Source: Caloramator sp.
GTDB taxonomy: Bacteria; Bacillota; Clostridia; Clostridiales; Caloramatoraceae
Length of the DNA stretch: 44,428 nt
Reading direction: 5' to 3'
Assembly: GCA_026417075.1 (NCBI GenBank)
Contig: JAOADY010000020.1
Span: 1 to 44,428, forward strand
How positions within the stretch are numbered: position 1 is the stretch's first letter; the number at the start of each line of letters is the position of its first letter. The position numbers and the translations under genes were made by a program. Under the pieces are notes generated by a model. That model had not been told where the DNA came from. It worked only from the letters and a program-made list of their open reading frames with translations, and searched no databases. Positions 35,828 to 44,312 of the stretch are shown piece by piece.

Positions 35828-35856
35828 TTGACATATATAGACATTAAATATATAAT
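35828..35856 (+). promoter_or_regulatory. Perfect consensus SigA promoter in the proS-like leader
   Basis: TTGACA and TATAAT, both full consensus, with 17 bp between, just 3 nt after the natB-like stop. Transcription would start near 35863, immediately before a terminator-like hairpin. Confidence 0.8.
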
Positions 35857-35865
35857 TTCATTAAG

Positions 35866-35901
35866 AAAAGCCTCAGCCTTCGCCGACAGGTGAAGGCTTT
35901 T
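35866..35901 (+). terminator. Terminator/attenuator-like hairpins before the proS-like gene
   Basis: GCCTTCGCC (35876) pairs with GGTGAAGGC (35889), followed by TTTT. Alternatively AAAAGCCT (35866) pairs with AGGCTTTT (35894). Both use the same 3' segment, so they exclude each other. The T-run is short, so termination may be partial. Confidence 0.6.
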
Positions 35902-35922
35902 AGTATAGGTAGGAGGGATAAA

Positions 35923-37587
35923 ATGAAATATAGTGAATATTTTATACCTACATTAAAGGAAGCACCAGGGGATGAAGAAAATGAAAGCGTAAAACTTATG
36001 ATTAGAGCAGGGCTTATAAGAAAGGTTGTTTCGGGTGTATATTTTTATTTACCTCCCGGATACAGAATACTTAATAAAATAGAATCAGTTTTAAAAGAAG
36101 AAATGAAAAGTTTAAAAGCAAATGAGGTACTCAATCCTAAGATTATACCATTAGAACTTTCATTAAAAGAAGAGGACGAGGATGAAAATATTTGCTTTAA
36201 GGATAGAAATGGGAGAGGATTTTCTCTAGGAACAAATTATGAAAAAGTTATATTTGATATTTTAAAAAGCGAGATAAAATCCTACAAATCTCTGCCTTTA
36301 ACGCTATATAGCATTGATGATGAATTTAGAGATGAAAGAAGACCAAGAGCAGGTCTTTTAAGAGCGAGGGAATTTAAAACATTTAATATATATAGCTTTA
36401 ATAAATCAGAAGAAGAGCTCGATGAATCTTTTGATAAAATAAATTCAGTTGTTCAGACTTTCTTAAGAAAAGTTAATCTTGAATGTTTAAAAGTAAGATG
36501 TGATTATGAGCCTTTAGATAAAATATATTCCTATGATTTTATAGTTGAAAGTGAAAATGGAGATTATAATTATATAGATTGTGAAAACTGCGGATATAAA
36601 TCTTCAAAGGATTATACAGCTGTAAAAATGGATTATAAAAAAGTAGAGGAAAACTTACTTGAAATAGAGAAGATTTCAACTCCAGATGCAAGAACTATTG
36701 AGGAATTGGTTTCATTTTTACATACCTCTGCTGAAAAATTTGCTAAAACTCTTATTTATGTGGCAGATGGAAAAACTGTTGCAGTTATGGTTAGAGGAGA
36801 TAGAGAAGTTAACGAGAATAAGGTAAAAAAATGTCTTAATGCAAAGGATATGAAGCTTGCAGATGAAGAAACAATATTAAAGGTTACAAATGCACAGGTT
36901 GGTTTTGCAGGTCCTGTTGGAATAAAAACAGATATGCTTCTTGTTGATAATGAGATACCCTATATGACAAATATTGTTGTTGGAGCAAACGATACAGGCT
37001 ACCATCTTATAAATGTTAATTATGGTAGAGATTTTGAAGGTATAGTTGGAGATTTTAGAAATATAACGGAAAATGATTTATGCCCTATTTGCAGTAGTAA
37101 AATATCAATTAAAAAAGGTATTAAAGTTGTGAGTTTAAATAAAACTGATAACTCAGGTATAAAATATAGAGATGAAAAGGGAGATGAGAAGAACGTTTTA
37201 ACAGGCCTTTGTAGTATAGGCATAAGCAGGATTATGTCTGCAGTATTGGAAATAAATCATGATGACAGAGGCATATTGTGGCCCTTTGAAATTGCTCCAT
37301 TTAAAGTTGATGTTATTGTAGCTTCAGTTAAAGATGAGCTTCAAGTTAAAGTTGCACATGAAATATACAATAACTTGAAAAGTAAAGGCATAGATGTTTT
37401 AATGGATGACAGGGATGAGAGAGCAGGAGTTAAATTTAATGACGCGGATCTTTTGGGTATTCCGGTTAAAATAACGGTAGGGAAAAAGGCAAAGGATGGT
37501 TTTGTAGAAGTTAAGCTAAGAAGTGAGGAACTATCAAAGGATGTAAGAATAGAGGATGTTTTAAGTGAACTTAGCTATTTAGGTTGA
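35923..37587 (+). CDS. Prolyl-tRNA synthetase paralogue with altered proline pocket
   Basis: 554 aa from ATG 35923, 5 nt after AGGAGGG (the track's GTG 35890 lies in the hairpin). The whole protein aligns with bacterial-type ProRS: class II motif 2 (EFRDERRPRAGLLRAREF), the INS editing domain (about 245-385, VGFAGPVGIK, VVGANDTGYH), motif 3 (GISRIMSAVLE) and the anticodon-binding domain (DDRDERAGVKF). However, proline-site motifs strongly kept in the family are changed: LGPTHEE is LGTNYEK, GGSxSHEF is DKIYSYDF, GHIFxLG is VSLNKTDN, and GCYGIG is GLCSIG. It may have another specificity, act mainly in editing, or be regulatory. A second, canonical proS must exist elsewhere if this one is inactive. 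Databases will probably label it proS. Confidence 0.8.
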   Translation: MKYSEYFIPTLKEAPGDEENESVKLMIRAGLIRKVVSGVYFYLPPGYRILNKIESVLKEEMKSLKANEVLNPKIIPLELSLKEEDEDENICFKDRNGRGFSLGTNYEKVIFDILKSEIKSYKSLPLTLYSIDDEFRDERRPRAGLLRAREFKTFNIYSFNKSEEELDESFDKINSVVQTFLRKVNLECLKVRCDYEPLDKIYSYDFIVESENGDYNYIDCENCGYKSSKDYTAVKMDYKKVEENLLEIEKISTPDARTIEELVSFLHTSAEKFAKTLIYVADGKTVAVMVRGDREVNENKVKKCLNAKDMKLADEETILKVTNAQVGFAGPVGIKTDMLLVDNEIPYMTNIVVGANDTGYHLINVNYGRDFEGIVGDFRNITENDLCPICSSKISIKKGIKVVSLNKTDNSGIKYRDEKGDEKNVLTGLCSIGISRIMSAVLEINHDDRGILWPFEIAPFKVDVIVASVKDELQVKVAHEIYNNLKSKGIDVLMDDRDERAGVKFNDADLLGIPVKITVGKKAKDGFVEVKLRSEELSKDVRIEDVLSELSYLG

Positions 37588-37642
37588 AATAGATGTATTT
37601 TCAATATACAATTTAAAGAGATATTATAAGTGGAGGTGCATT

Positions 37643-39097
37643 ATGGAAAGAGTAAGATTTGCTCCAAGCCCAACAGGGCATTTACATATAGGAGGAGCTA
37701 GAACAGCTCTATTTAACTATCTTTATGCAAAACGCACAGGAGGAAAATTTATAGTTAGAATAGAGGATACTGATTTGAATCGTTCAACTTCAGAATCTGA
37801 AAGTGCTATAATTGAAGGTTTAAAATGGTTTGGTATAAATTGGGATGAAGGAATTGAAGTTGGAGGGCCTGACGAACCTTACCGTTCAACAGAAAGAAAT
37901 CATATATATGAACCCTATGTTAAAAAGCTGTTAGATGAAGGGAAGGCATATTACTGCTATTGCAGTGAAGAAGAAATAGAAAAAGAAAGACAGGAGAGCT
38001 TGTCAAAGGGTGAAACTTATAAATATTCCGGGAAATGCAGAAATCTTACAGAAGAAGAGAAAAAAGAGCTTGAGGCAAAAGGCATTAAGCCAGTTGTAAG
38101 ATTTAGAGTTCCTGATGATGAACCTATTATAATAGATGATGTTGTTAGAGGAAAAGTTGAATTTAATTCAAATGATATAGGAGATTTTATAATAGTAAAA
38201 TCCGATGGAATTCCAGTATATAATTTTGCTGTTGTAATAGATGATCATCTTATGAAAATTACTACTGTAATAAGAGGAGAGGAGCATCTTTCAAATACAC
38301 CAAGACAGATACTTATATATAAAGCTCTCGGTTTTGACATTCCAAAGTTTGCCCATGTATCTCTCATACTTGGAAAAGACAGGACAAAAATGAGTAAAAG
38401 GCATGGTTCTACATGGGTTGAGCAATATAGAGATGCAGGATATCTTCCTGAGGCACTTATAAACTTTCTTGCACTTTTAGGATGGTCGCCTGAGGGAGAT
38501 GAAGAGATTTTTAGTTTAGAGGAGCTTTGTGAGAAGTTTTCTCTTGATAGAGTTGTAAAAAATCCTGCAGTATTTGATATTGATAAGCTTAATTATATTA
38601 ATGGCATATATATAAGAAAAAGCTCTATTGATAGAATGGTTGATTTATGTATCCCTTATCTTAAAAATGCAGGATATATAACTGATGAGTTTGCTAAAGA
38701 AAATAGAGATTGGATTACATTACTTGTTTCAACTTTTAGAGAAAGAATTTCATATCTTTCTGAAATTGTTAATCATGTTTCTATATTATTTAATGATGAA
38801 GTTAAACTTGAAGATGAAGAAGCAGCATCAGTTTTAAAGCAGGAGCATGTTGAAGGGCTTTTAGATGAATTGTACGATTTAGTTAAAGTTTCAGATAAAC
38901 TTGATAATGAAATAATTCAAAATATATTTAAGGAACTTAAAAACCGTACTGGAGCAAAAGGTAAATCACTCTTTATGCCTGTTAGAGTTGCACTTACAGG
39001 ACAGGTTCACGGTGCTGAACTTGTAAATATTATAGAGCTTCTTGGGAAGGATAATGTTCTTAAAAGAATTGAATATACTAAGAAAAATTTGTTATAA
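37643..39097 (+). CDS. gltX: Glutamyl-tRNA synthetase
   Basis: Charges tRNA-Glu (and possibly tRNA-Gln, if this organism uses the amidotransferase route). It is 484 aa with the class I signatures: FAPSPTGHLHIGGARTAL (HIGH region, about 5-22), RIEDTD, and KMSKRHGS (KMSKS loop, near 252). The C-terminal helical anticodon-binding region is complete. GGAGGTG precedes the ATG. A promoter and Cys T-box for the next gene overlap and follow its end, so gltX and cysS are controlled separately. Confidence 0.97.
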   Translation: MERVRFAPSPTGHLHIGGARTALFNYLYAKRTGGKFIVRIEDTDLNRSTSESESAIIEGLKWFGINWDEGIEVGGPDEPYRSTERNHIYEPYVKKLLDEGKAYYCYCSEEEIEKERQESLSKGETYKYSGKCRNLTEEEKKELEAKGIKPVVRFRVPDDEPIIIDDVVRGKVEFNSNDIGDFIIVKSDGIPVYNFAVVIDDHLMKITTVIRGEEHLSNTPRQILIYKALGFDIPKFAHVSLILGKDRTKMSKRHGSTWVEQYRDAGYLPEALINFLALLGWSPEGDEEIFSLEELCEKFSLDRVVKNPAVFDIDKLNYINGIYIRKSSIDRMVDLCIPYLKNAGYITDEFAKENRDWITLLVSTFRERISYLSEIVNHVSILFNDEVKLEDEEAASVLKQEHVEGLLDELYDLVKVSDKLDNEIIQNIFKELKNRTGAKGKSLFMPVRVALTGQVHGAELVNIIELLGKDNVLKRIEYTKKNLL

Positions 39098-39098
39098 T
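39069..39098 (+). promoter_or_regulatory. Promoter of the cysS T-box transcript, inside the gltX end
   Basis: TTGAAT and TATAAT are 18 bp apart, within the last codons of gltX. Transcription would begin about 39105, right at the start of the T-box leader. Confidence 0.6.
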
Positions 39099-39104
39099 AA
39101 TAAA

Positions 39105-39330
39105 AAAGATGATGCAATGAAGGAAAGAAGTAGAGGGGACTTTATTTCAGAGAGAAGTTGCCATGGCTGAAAGCAGCTTTAATAAATATCCTTGAATGTG
39201 CGTTCTGGAGCATTTCCATGGGTTACTGTGGAGACGGGTTTACCGTTATATAATTTAAGGTGAGGCTTAGCCTAATTAGGGTGGAACCGCGGATTAACCT
39301 TTCGTCCCTTTTGGATGAAAGGTTTTTTGT
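39105..39330 (+). promoter_or_regulatory. T-box riboswitch, cysteine-type, controlling cysS
   Basis: The T-box sequence AGGGTGGAACCGCGG (39278-39292) is exact. Stem I elements are visible upstream: AGAGAG and GGCTGAAAG, then a specifier region GAATGTGCGTTC, with TGC (39199-39201) as the likely Cys specifier codon. The terminator is AACCTTTCGTCC (39296) with GGATGAAAGGTT (39313) and a T-run. Uncharged tRNA-Cys should favour the antiterminator, formed by the T-box bulge, and switch on cysS. Confidence 0.93.
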
Positions 39331-39374
39331 TTTATGAATATTATATATTGAAGCTAAAAGAAAGGAGAATAGTA

Positions 39375-40778
39375 ATGTCGATAAAGATTTTTAATTCACT
39401 TACAAGACAGAAGGAAGAATTCATACCTATTATCCCAAATGAAGTAAAAATGTATGTGTGCGGGCCTACAGTTTATAATTTTTTTCACATAGGAAATGCA
39501 AGGACTTTTTTAGTATTCGATACTATAAGAAGGTATTTTGAATACAGGGGATATAAGGTAACATTTATACAAAACTTTACAGATATCGATGATAAAATGA
39601 TTAAAAGAGCCAATGAAGAAAAAACGACGGTTAAAGAAATAGCAGAAAGGTATATTGCAGAATATTATAAGGATGCGGACGCTCTTAATATTAAAAGAGC
39701 AACCGTTAATCCAAGAGCAACTGAATTTATGGATGAGATTATAAAATTTGTTAAAGATTTAGTTGATAAAGGATTTGCTTATGAAGTAAATGGAGATGTA
39801 TATTTTGAAACTAAGAAATTTAAAGAATATGGAAAGCTATCTCACCAAAATCTTGAAGAACTTGAAGCAGGGGCAAGGATAGATGTAGATGAAAGAAAAA
39901 AGGATCCTATGGATTTTGCACTTTGGAAGGCTCAAAAGGAAGGAGAACCAGCTTGGGAAAGCCCCTTTGGATTAGGGCGCCCTGGATGGCATATAGAATG
40001 TTCCACTATGGCATCTTCTCTTCTTGGAGAAACCATAGATATACATGGAGGAGGAGTTGATCTTACATTTCCTCATCATGAAAATGAAATAGCTCAAAGT
40101 GAAGCAAGAAATGGGAAACTCTTTGCAAGATACTGGATGCATAGTGCATTTTTGAATGTTAACAATCAAAAAATGTCTAAATCCCTTAATAATTTCTTTA
40201 CAGCAAGGGAAATACTTGAAAAGTATGACAGCGAAGTTTTAAGATTGTTTATGCTTTCAGCTCATTACAGGAATCCTATTAACTTCAGTATAGACCTTTT
40301 GGAACAGTCTAAGGCTGCTTTAGACAGGTTATATAATACTATTGGAAATCTTGAACATATTATAGAGGTTTCAAATGACAGAGAATCTTCCGAAGAAGAA
40401 AAAGAATTTTTAAATAAGCTTTTGGAATATAAAAGCAGATATATTGAAGTTATGGATGATGATTTTAATACTGCTGATGGTATATCTGTAATATTCGATA
40501 TGGTAAGGGATATAAACAGCAATGTAAATGAAAATAGCAGCAAAAAAGTTGCTGAGAGTTCATTAAATTTAATAAGGGAGCTTGGAGAGCCTCTTGGAAT
40601 ACTTCAAAAAAGTGCAAGAGGGAACATTGAAGATGAAATTCAAAGGCTTATTGAAGAAAGACAGGCAGCAAGAAAAGCTAAAAACTATGCTCTTGCAGAT
40701 AAAATAAGAGATGAGCTTAAAGCTAAAGGTATAGTTCTTGAAGATACGCCTTTAGGAGTTAGATGGAAGAGAATTTAG
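39375..40778 (+). CDS. cysS: Cysteinyl-tRNA synthetase
   Basis: Charges tRNA-Cys. It is 467 aa from ATG 39375, 7 nt after AAAGGAG; the track's longer ORF from 39315 runs through the T-box terminator and is not credible. Class I motifs: [19 protein letters not shown] (zinc cysteine and HIGH, about 26-44), [11 protein letters not shown] (zinc ligands) and KMSKSLNNF (near 265). The C-terminal DALR and anticodon region is present. Expression is controlled by the Cys T-box upstream; mrnC follows 14 nt later. Confidence 0.97.
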   Translation: MSIKIFNSLTRQKEEFIPIIPNEVKMYVCGPTVYNFFHIGNARTFLVFDTIRRYFEYRGYKVTFIQNFTDIDDKMIKRANEEKTTVKEIAERYIAEYYKDADALNIKRATVNPRATEFMDEIIKFVKDLVDKGFAYEVNGDVYFETKKFKEYGKLSHQNLEELEAGARIDVDERKKDPMDFALWKAQKEGEPAWESPFGLGRPGWHIECSTMASSLLGETIDIHGGGVDLTFPHHENEIAQSEARNGKLFARYWMHSAFLNVNNQKMSKSLNNFFTAREILEKYDSEVLRLFMLSAHYRNPINFSIDLLEQSKAALDRLYNTIGNLEHIIEVSNDRESSEEEKEFLNKLLEYKSRYIEVMDDDFNTADGISVIFDMVRDINSNVNENSSKKVAESSLNLIRELGEPLGILQKSARGNIEDEIQRLIEERQAARKAKNYALADKIRDELKAKGIVLEDTPLGVRWKRI

Positions 40779-40792
40779 AAAGAGGTTTTTAG

Positions 40793-41203
40793 ATGTTTGA
40801 ATTTCTTGATAAAATATCGATAGATGAAAAAGATGTAAAAATGATGAATCCGCTTCTTTGGGCTTATATTGGGGATTCAATATATGAAGTTTATGTAAGA
40901 AGTTATATAATAAGCAAAGGAGGGAAGACTTCCTTTGATCTTCACAGGGAATCTATAGCATATGTTAAAGCTTCAGCCCAGTCAAATATTCTTGATGTTA
41001 TTATGGATAAACTGACTGAGGAAGAACAAAATATTGTAAGGCGGGGAAGGAATACAAAAACCTATCATATACCTAAAAATGCTAAGGCTATTGATTATAA
41101 AAGAGCAACTGCCCTTGAAGCGCTTATAGGTTATTTGTATCTTTTGAAAAGGTATGATAGGCTTGATGAAATTATGAGTTTTATTTTTGAAGGGGTTAAA
41201 TGA
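40793..41203 (+). CDS. mrnC: Mini-ribonuclease III
   Basis: Double-strand RNase involved in 23S rRNA maturation. The 136-aa protein is an RNase III catalytic domain with no dsRNA-binding domain. NPLLWAYIGDSIYEVYVR carries the catalytic acidic residues, with RRGRNTK and ATALEALIGYLYL following. An AAAGAGG site precedes the ATG. The position after cysS is conserved in Firmicutes. The stop codon lies within the terminator stem. Confidence 0.95.
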   Translation: MFEFLDKISIDEKDVKMMNPLLWAYIGDSIYEVYVRSYIISKGGKTSFDLHRESIAYVKASAQSNILDVIMDKLTEEEQNIVRRGRNTKTYHIPKNAKAIDYKRATALEALIGYLYLLKRYDRLDEIMSFIFEGVK

Positions 41204-41219
41204 TAATTTAACCCTTTTT
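41190..41219 (+). terminator. Terminator overlapping the end of mrnC
   Basis: AAGGGGTTAAA and TTTAACCCTTTT pair over about 10 bp, followed by T residues. The loop contains the mrnC stop codon. Confidence 0.88.
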
Positions 41220-41259
41220 ATGTTATAATATTTCATATTATAATTGAGGAGATGATTTT

Positions 41260-42033
41260 ATGCAGAGCAATTTAAAAGTAAAAATAATCGCCCACACTCC
41301 AGAACCGGAAAAAATTGTAGCTTCAGCTGCAAAACTTTGCTACAGCAGTGTAGGGGTTGATGATATAATGGATAATCTTAATGAGCAAAATATAAACAGG
41401 TTTTTAAATATGCTGATGGATTTAGGACACGAATCCCCAATAGAACATATAAGTTTTACTTTTGCAGCAGAGGGCGTTTCGAGAACTTTAACCCATCAGC
41501 TTGTAAGGCATAGGATTGCATCTTACTCACAGCAGAGTCAAAGATATGTCAAACTTGAACAATTTGAATACATAATTCCTCCTTCAATAGAAAACATACC
41601 TGAAGCTAAAAAACTGTTTATTGAAATTATGGAGAAGGATCAAAAAATGTATAATGAGATTTCACAGATTCTCTTTAATAATCATTATGAAAAACTGATA
41701 AAAGAAGGCTTAGACGAAAAGAAAGCAAAGAAAACTGCGGAAAAAATGGCAATTGAGGATGCAAGATATGTGTTTCCTAATGCCTGTGAAACAAAAATAG
41801 TATTTACTATGAATGCAAGAACTCTTTTAAACTTTTTTAGCCATAGATGCTGTAATAGGGCTCAATGGGAGATTAGAGCTCTAGCAGATGAGATGTTAAA
41901 AGAAGTTAGAAAAATTGCTCCTGTTATTTTTAAAAATGCCGGACCTCCTTGCCTTAAAGGTGTATGCCCTGAAGGATCTATGTCCTGTGGTAAAATGATT
42001 GAGATAAGAGAAAAATATAGTAGAATATTATAA
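41260..42033 (+). CDS. thyX: FAD-dependent thymidylate synthase
   Basis: Makes dTMP from dUMP with a flavin and methylene-tetrahydrofolate. The protein is 257 aa. The ThyX signature RHRxxSxxxxSxRY is present as [14 protein letters not shown] (about residues 84-97). [12 protein letters not shown] upstream, and [22 protein letters not shown] in the C-terminal half, are also typical. The C-terminus has several cysteines ([14 protein letters not shown]). TGAGGAG precedes the ATG. It has the class of thymidylate synthase often found with B12-dependent RNR; nrdJ is elsewhere in the window. Confidence 0.96.
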   Translation: MQSNLKVKIIAHTPEPEKIVASAAKLCYSSVGVDDIMDNLNEQNINRFLNMLMDLGHESPIEHISFTFAAEGVSRTLTHQLVRHRIASYSQQSQRYVKLEQFEYIIPPSIENIPEAKKLFIEIMEKDQKMYNEISQILFNNHYEKLIKEGLDEKKAKKTAEKMAIEDARYVFPNACETKIVFTMNARTLLNFFSHRCCNRAQWEIRALADEMLKEVRKIAPVIFKNAGPPCLKGVCPEGSMSCGKMIEIREKYSRIL

Positions 42034-42051
42034 AGAAAGGGAGCTTCAAAA

Positions 42052-42834
42052 ATGAAGAATGTTAAAATGAAAGGGAAAAGAGATTTTATTAGTAAAAATC
42101 AAGATAATGAAAACATAGTCTTCGGCAGAAATCCTGTAATTGAAACTATTAAATCAGGAAGAAATATTGAGAAGCTTTTTGTTTTAAAAGAACCTGAGGG
42201 TTCATTAAAAATGATTATTTCAATGGCAAGGGAAAGAGGCTTTGTAATAAGTGAAGTAGATAGAAAAAAACTTGATGAACTTTCATCAGGTCAGAATAAT
42301 CAAGGCGTAGTTGCAATCGTTTCACCCTATGAGTATTCAACAATTGATGATATTTTAAATTACGCAAAACAAAAAGGGGAAGATCCTTTTGTTATAATAC
42401 TTGATGAAATAGAGGATACTCACAATATGGGATCAATTATTAGAAGTGCAAATGTCTGCGGTGCCCATGGAGTTATTGTACCTAAAAGAAGAACAGCATT
42501 AATTACAGCAACTGTTGCAAAAGCTTCGGCTGGAGCTGTTGAATATACCAAAATAGCTAAGGTTACAAATATAAATCAAACCCTAAGAGAACTGAAGGAA
42601 AAAGGTTTATGGATTATTGGAACGGATATGAAGGGAGATATATGCTACAAAAGCAATCTTAGAGGCCCTGTTGGTATAGTTGTAGGAAGTGAAGGCAAAG
42701 GTATATCAAGGCTTGTAAAGGATAACTGCGATATTGTTGTAAGTGTTCCTGTTAAGGGAGAGATAAACTCTCTAAATGCTTCTGTTCCAGCTGGAATAAT
42801 AATGTATGAGGTTTTAAGACAAAGGAGCATTTAA
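42052..42834 (+). CDS. rlmB: 23S rRNA (guanosine-2'-O-)-methyltransferase RlmB (SpoU family)
   Basis: Methylates a 23S rRNA guanosine (position 2251 in E. coli numbering). The 260-aa protein has an N-terminal substrate-binding domain (about 20-95, VFGRNPVIETIKSG) and a SPOUT domain with its three motifs: DEIEDTHNMGSIIRSANVCGAHGV, IVVGSEGKGISRLV, and SLNASVPAGIIMYEVLRQ. Basic N-terminal extension residues (KMKGKRDF) precede the fold; ATG 42064 is an alternative start. AAAGGGAG lies upstream. Confidence 0.93.
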   Translation: MKNVKMKGKRDFISKNQDNENIVFGRNPVIETIKSGRNIEKLFVLKEPEGSLKMIISMARERGFVISEVDRKKLDELSSGQNNQGVVAIVSPYEYSTIDDILNYAKQKGEDPFVIILDEIEDTHNMGSIIRSANVCGAHGVIVPKRRTALITATVAKASAGAVEYTKIAKVTNINQTLRELKEKGLWIIGTDMKGDICYKSNLRGPVGIVVGSEGKGISRLVKDNCDIVVSVPVKGEINSLNASVPAGIIMYEVLRQRSI

Positions 42835-42835
42835 A

Positions 42836-43348
42836 GTGATTAAGTATGTTTTGGTAGATGGTTATAATGTTATTAATTCATGGAAGGTTTTGAAAGATTT
42901 AAAAGATGAAAACCTTGAGGAAGCAAGATTAAAGCTTATTGAAATGATTCATGATTATGCTGCTTTTAAGGGTATAAATGTTATTGTTGTTTTTGATGCA
43001 CATTTTGTTAAAGGAAGTTTTGAAAAACATGAGATGTATAAGAATGTTGAAGTTGTTTATACGAAGGAATTAGAATCAGCAGACTGTTATATAGAGAGAA
43101 ATGTGGCTATATTATCAAAAAAAGGTGAAGTTGCAGTGGTATCTTCCGATTATCTTGAGCAAAGGATTGTCCTTCAAATGGGAGGGATTAGAATAACTCC
43201 AAGTGAATTTTTAATGGAGATACAAAATATTAATAAAGCTATAAAAGAGAAAACAGAGATATCGTATGTAGAAAAAAGTAATCGATTAGAAAACAATATA
43301 GGAAAAGATATTTTAGAAAAATTGGAAAAAATGCGTAGAAACCTTTAA
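42836..43348 (+). CDS. NYN-domain (YacP/Rae1-type) endoribonuclease
   Basis: A 170-aa protein with a PIN-like NYN fold: MIKYVLVDGYNVINSW at the start (DGYNVI motif), VVFDAHFV, YTKELESADCYIER, and VSSDYLEQ. In Bacillus the family member Rae1 cuts mRNA in the ribosomal A site, so a ribosome-linked RNase is likely. A GTG start is used; AAAGGAG lies 8 nt before it, inside the end of rlmB. Only 1 nt separates it from the rlmB stop. Confidence 0.9.
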   Translation: MIKYVLVDGYNVINSWKVLKDLKDENLEEARLKLIEMIHDYAAFKGINVIVVFDAHFVKGSFEKHEMYKNVEVVYTKELESADCYIERNVAILSKKGEVAVVSSDYLEQRIVLQMGGIRITPSEFLMEIQNINKAIKEKTEISYVEKSNRLENNIGKDILEKLEKMRRNL

Positions 43349-43353
43349 AGCTA

Positions 43354-43383
43354 TTGACTTTAAAGGGCTTTGAGTTATATAAT
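43354..43383 (+). promoter_or_regulatory. Promoter of sigH
   Basis: TTGACT and TATAAT are 18 bp apart, starting just after the yacP stop. A CCTTTAAAG/CTTTAAAGG inverted repeat (43342-43366) overlaps the -35 and could be a regulatory site or RNA hairpin. Confidence 0.6.
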
Positions 43384-43417
43384 TACAAATACGGGGTTAA
43401 ATGTTGGGGGGGATTGC

Positions 43418-44062
43418 ATGAAAATTGATAGCGATGTTGACAAAGTATATTGCGAATATGATGGTATGCTCGATGAAGAAATTGTAATGTATGCAAGGAA
43501 TGGAGATGCAAAAGCAGAAGAATACATAATAAATAAATATAAAAATTATGTAAAAGCAAAGGTAAAATCTTATTTTTTAATAGGAGCTGATAAAGACGAT
43601 ATATATCAGGAAGGAATGATAGGTCTTTATAAGGCGATTAGAGATTTCAGGACTGATAAGTTGTCTTCCTTTAGAGCTTTTGCAGAGCTTTGCATAACAA
43701 GACAGATAATTACGGCGATTAAAACAGCAACTCGTCAAAAACATATTCCATTAAATAGTTACATATCTTTAAATAAGCCTATATATGATGAAGAATCTGA
43801 TAGAACTTTAATGGATGTACTATCGACGGTTAGTATAACCGATCCAGAAGAGCTTATAATAAGCAGGGAAGAGAGAATAAAAATAGAAAAAAAGATAACA
43901 GAAATATTAAGCGATTTAGAAATGGAAGTACTATCTTATTATTTGGATGGTAAGTCCTATCAAGAAATTGCCTGTGATCTTGATAGGCATGCAAAATCTA
44001 TAGATAATGCTCTTCAAAGAGTAAAAAGAAAACTTGAAAAATACCTTAAAGAAAATGAATAG
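43418..44062 (+). CDS. sigH: RNA polymerase sigma factor SigH
   Basis: Sigma-70-family factor that starts sporulation and other stationary-phase programmes. It is 214 aa from ATG 43418, a few nt after a GGGGGGG stretch; the track's upstream start at 43370 overlaps the promoter. Region 2 includes DDIYQEGMIGLYKAIRDF, with the -10 recognition residues following. Region 4 is a helix-turn-helix (LDGKSYQEIACDLDRHAKSIDNALQRVKRKL). Its position before tuf is the conserved clostridial one. Its presence supports a spore-forming organism. Confidence 0.96.
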   Translation: MKIDSDVDKVYCEYDGMLDEEIVMYARNGDAKAEEYIINKYKNYVKAKVKSYFLIGADKDDIYQEGMIGLYKAIRDFRTDKLSSFRAFAELCITRQIITAIKTATRQKHIPLNSYISLNKPIYDEESDRTLMDVLSTVSITDPEELIISREERIKIEKKITEILSDLEMEVLSYYLDGKSYQEIACDLDRHAKSIDNALQRVKRKLEKYLKENE

Positions 44063-44080
44063 ATTACAATAAATTGGATA

Positions 44081-44109
44081 TTGACAATTACATTTAAGAA
44101 GTGTAAAAT
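44081..44109 (+). promoter_or_regulatory. Promoter of tRNA-Thr (and probably tuf)
   Basis: TTGACA (perfect -35), 17 bp, then TAAAAT. It lies about 25 bp before the tRNA. Confidence 0.78.
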
Positions 44110-44134
44110 AGATAATCGATAGTACTTAATTTTT

Positions 44135-44210
44135 GCCCACGTAGCTCAGTAGGCAGAGCGTCACCTTGGTAAGGTGGAGGTCACCGGTTCAATCCCGGTC
44201 ATGGGCTCCA
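44135..44210 (+). tRNA. tRNA-Thr(GGT)
   Basis: A 76-nt cloverleaf with CCA encoded. D-arm GCTC...GAGC, anticodon arm TCACC-TTGGTAA-GGTGG (anticodon GGT), and T-arm ACCGG-TTCAATC-CCGGT are all well formed. The acceptor stem GCCCACG/CATGGGC has one C-A mismatch at pair 6-67. It lies between sigH and tuf. Confidence 0.95.
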
Positions 44211-44312
44211 TTATTTTTATGATACACCGGGATGAGTTTATTGAGTGGTAGTAAGCCGCTTAAATAATATCAAGTACTTTTAGATAAAGGAAAGAAAAAG
44301 GAGGAATATAAA

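Noticed and set aside
35826-35922. T-box in front of the proS-like gene
   Set aside because: The leader is only about 60 nt and lacks the GGGTGGnACCGCG core.
39315-39374. N-terminal extension of cysS proposed by the ORF track
   Set aside because: It translates the T-box terminator stem; AAAGGAG and the family N-terminus point to ATG 39375.
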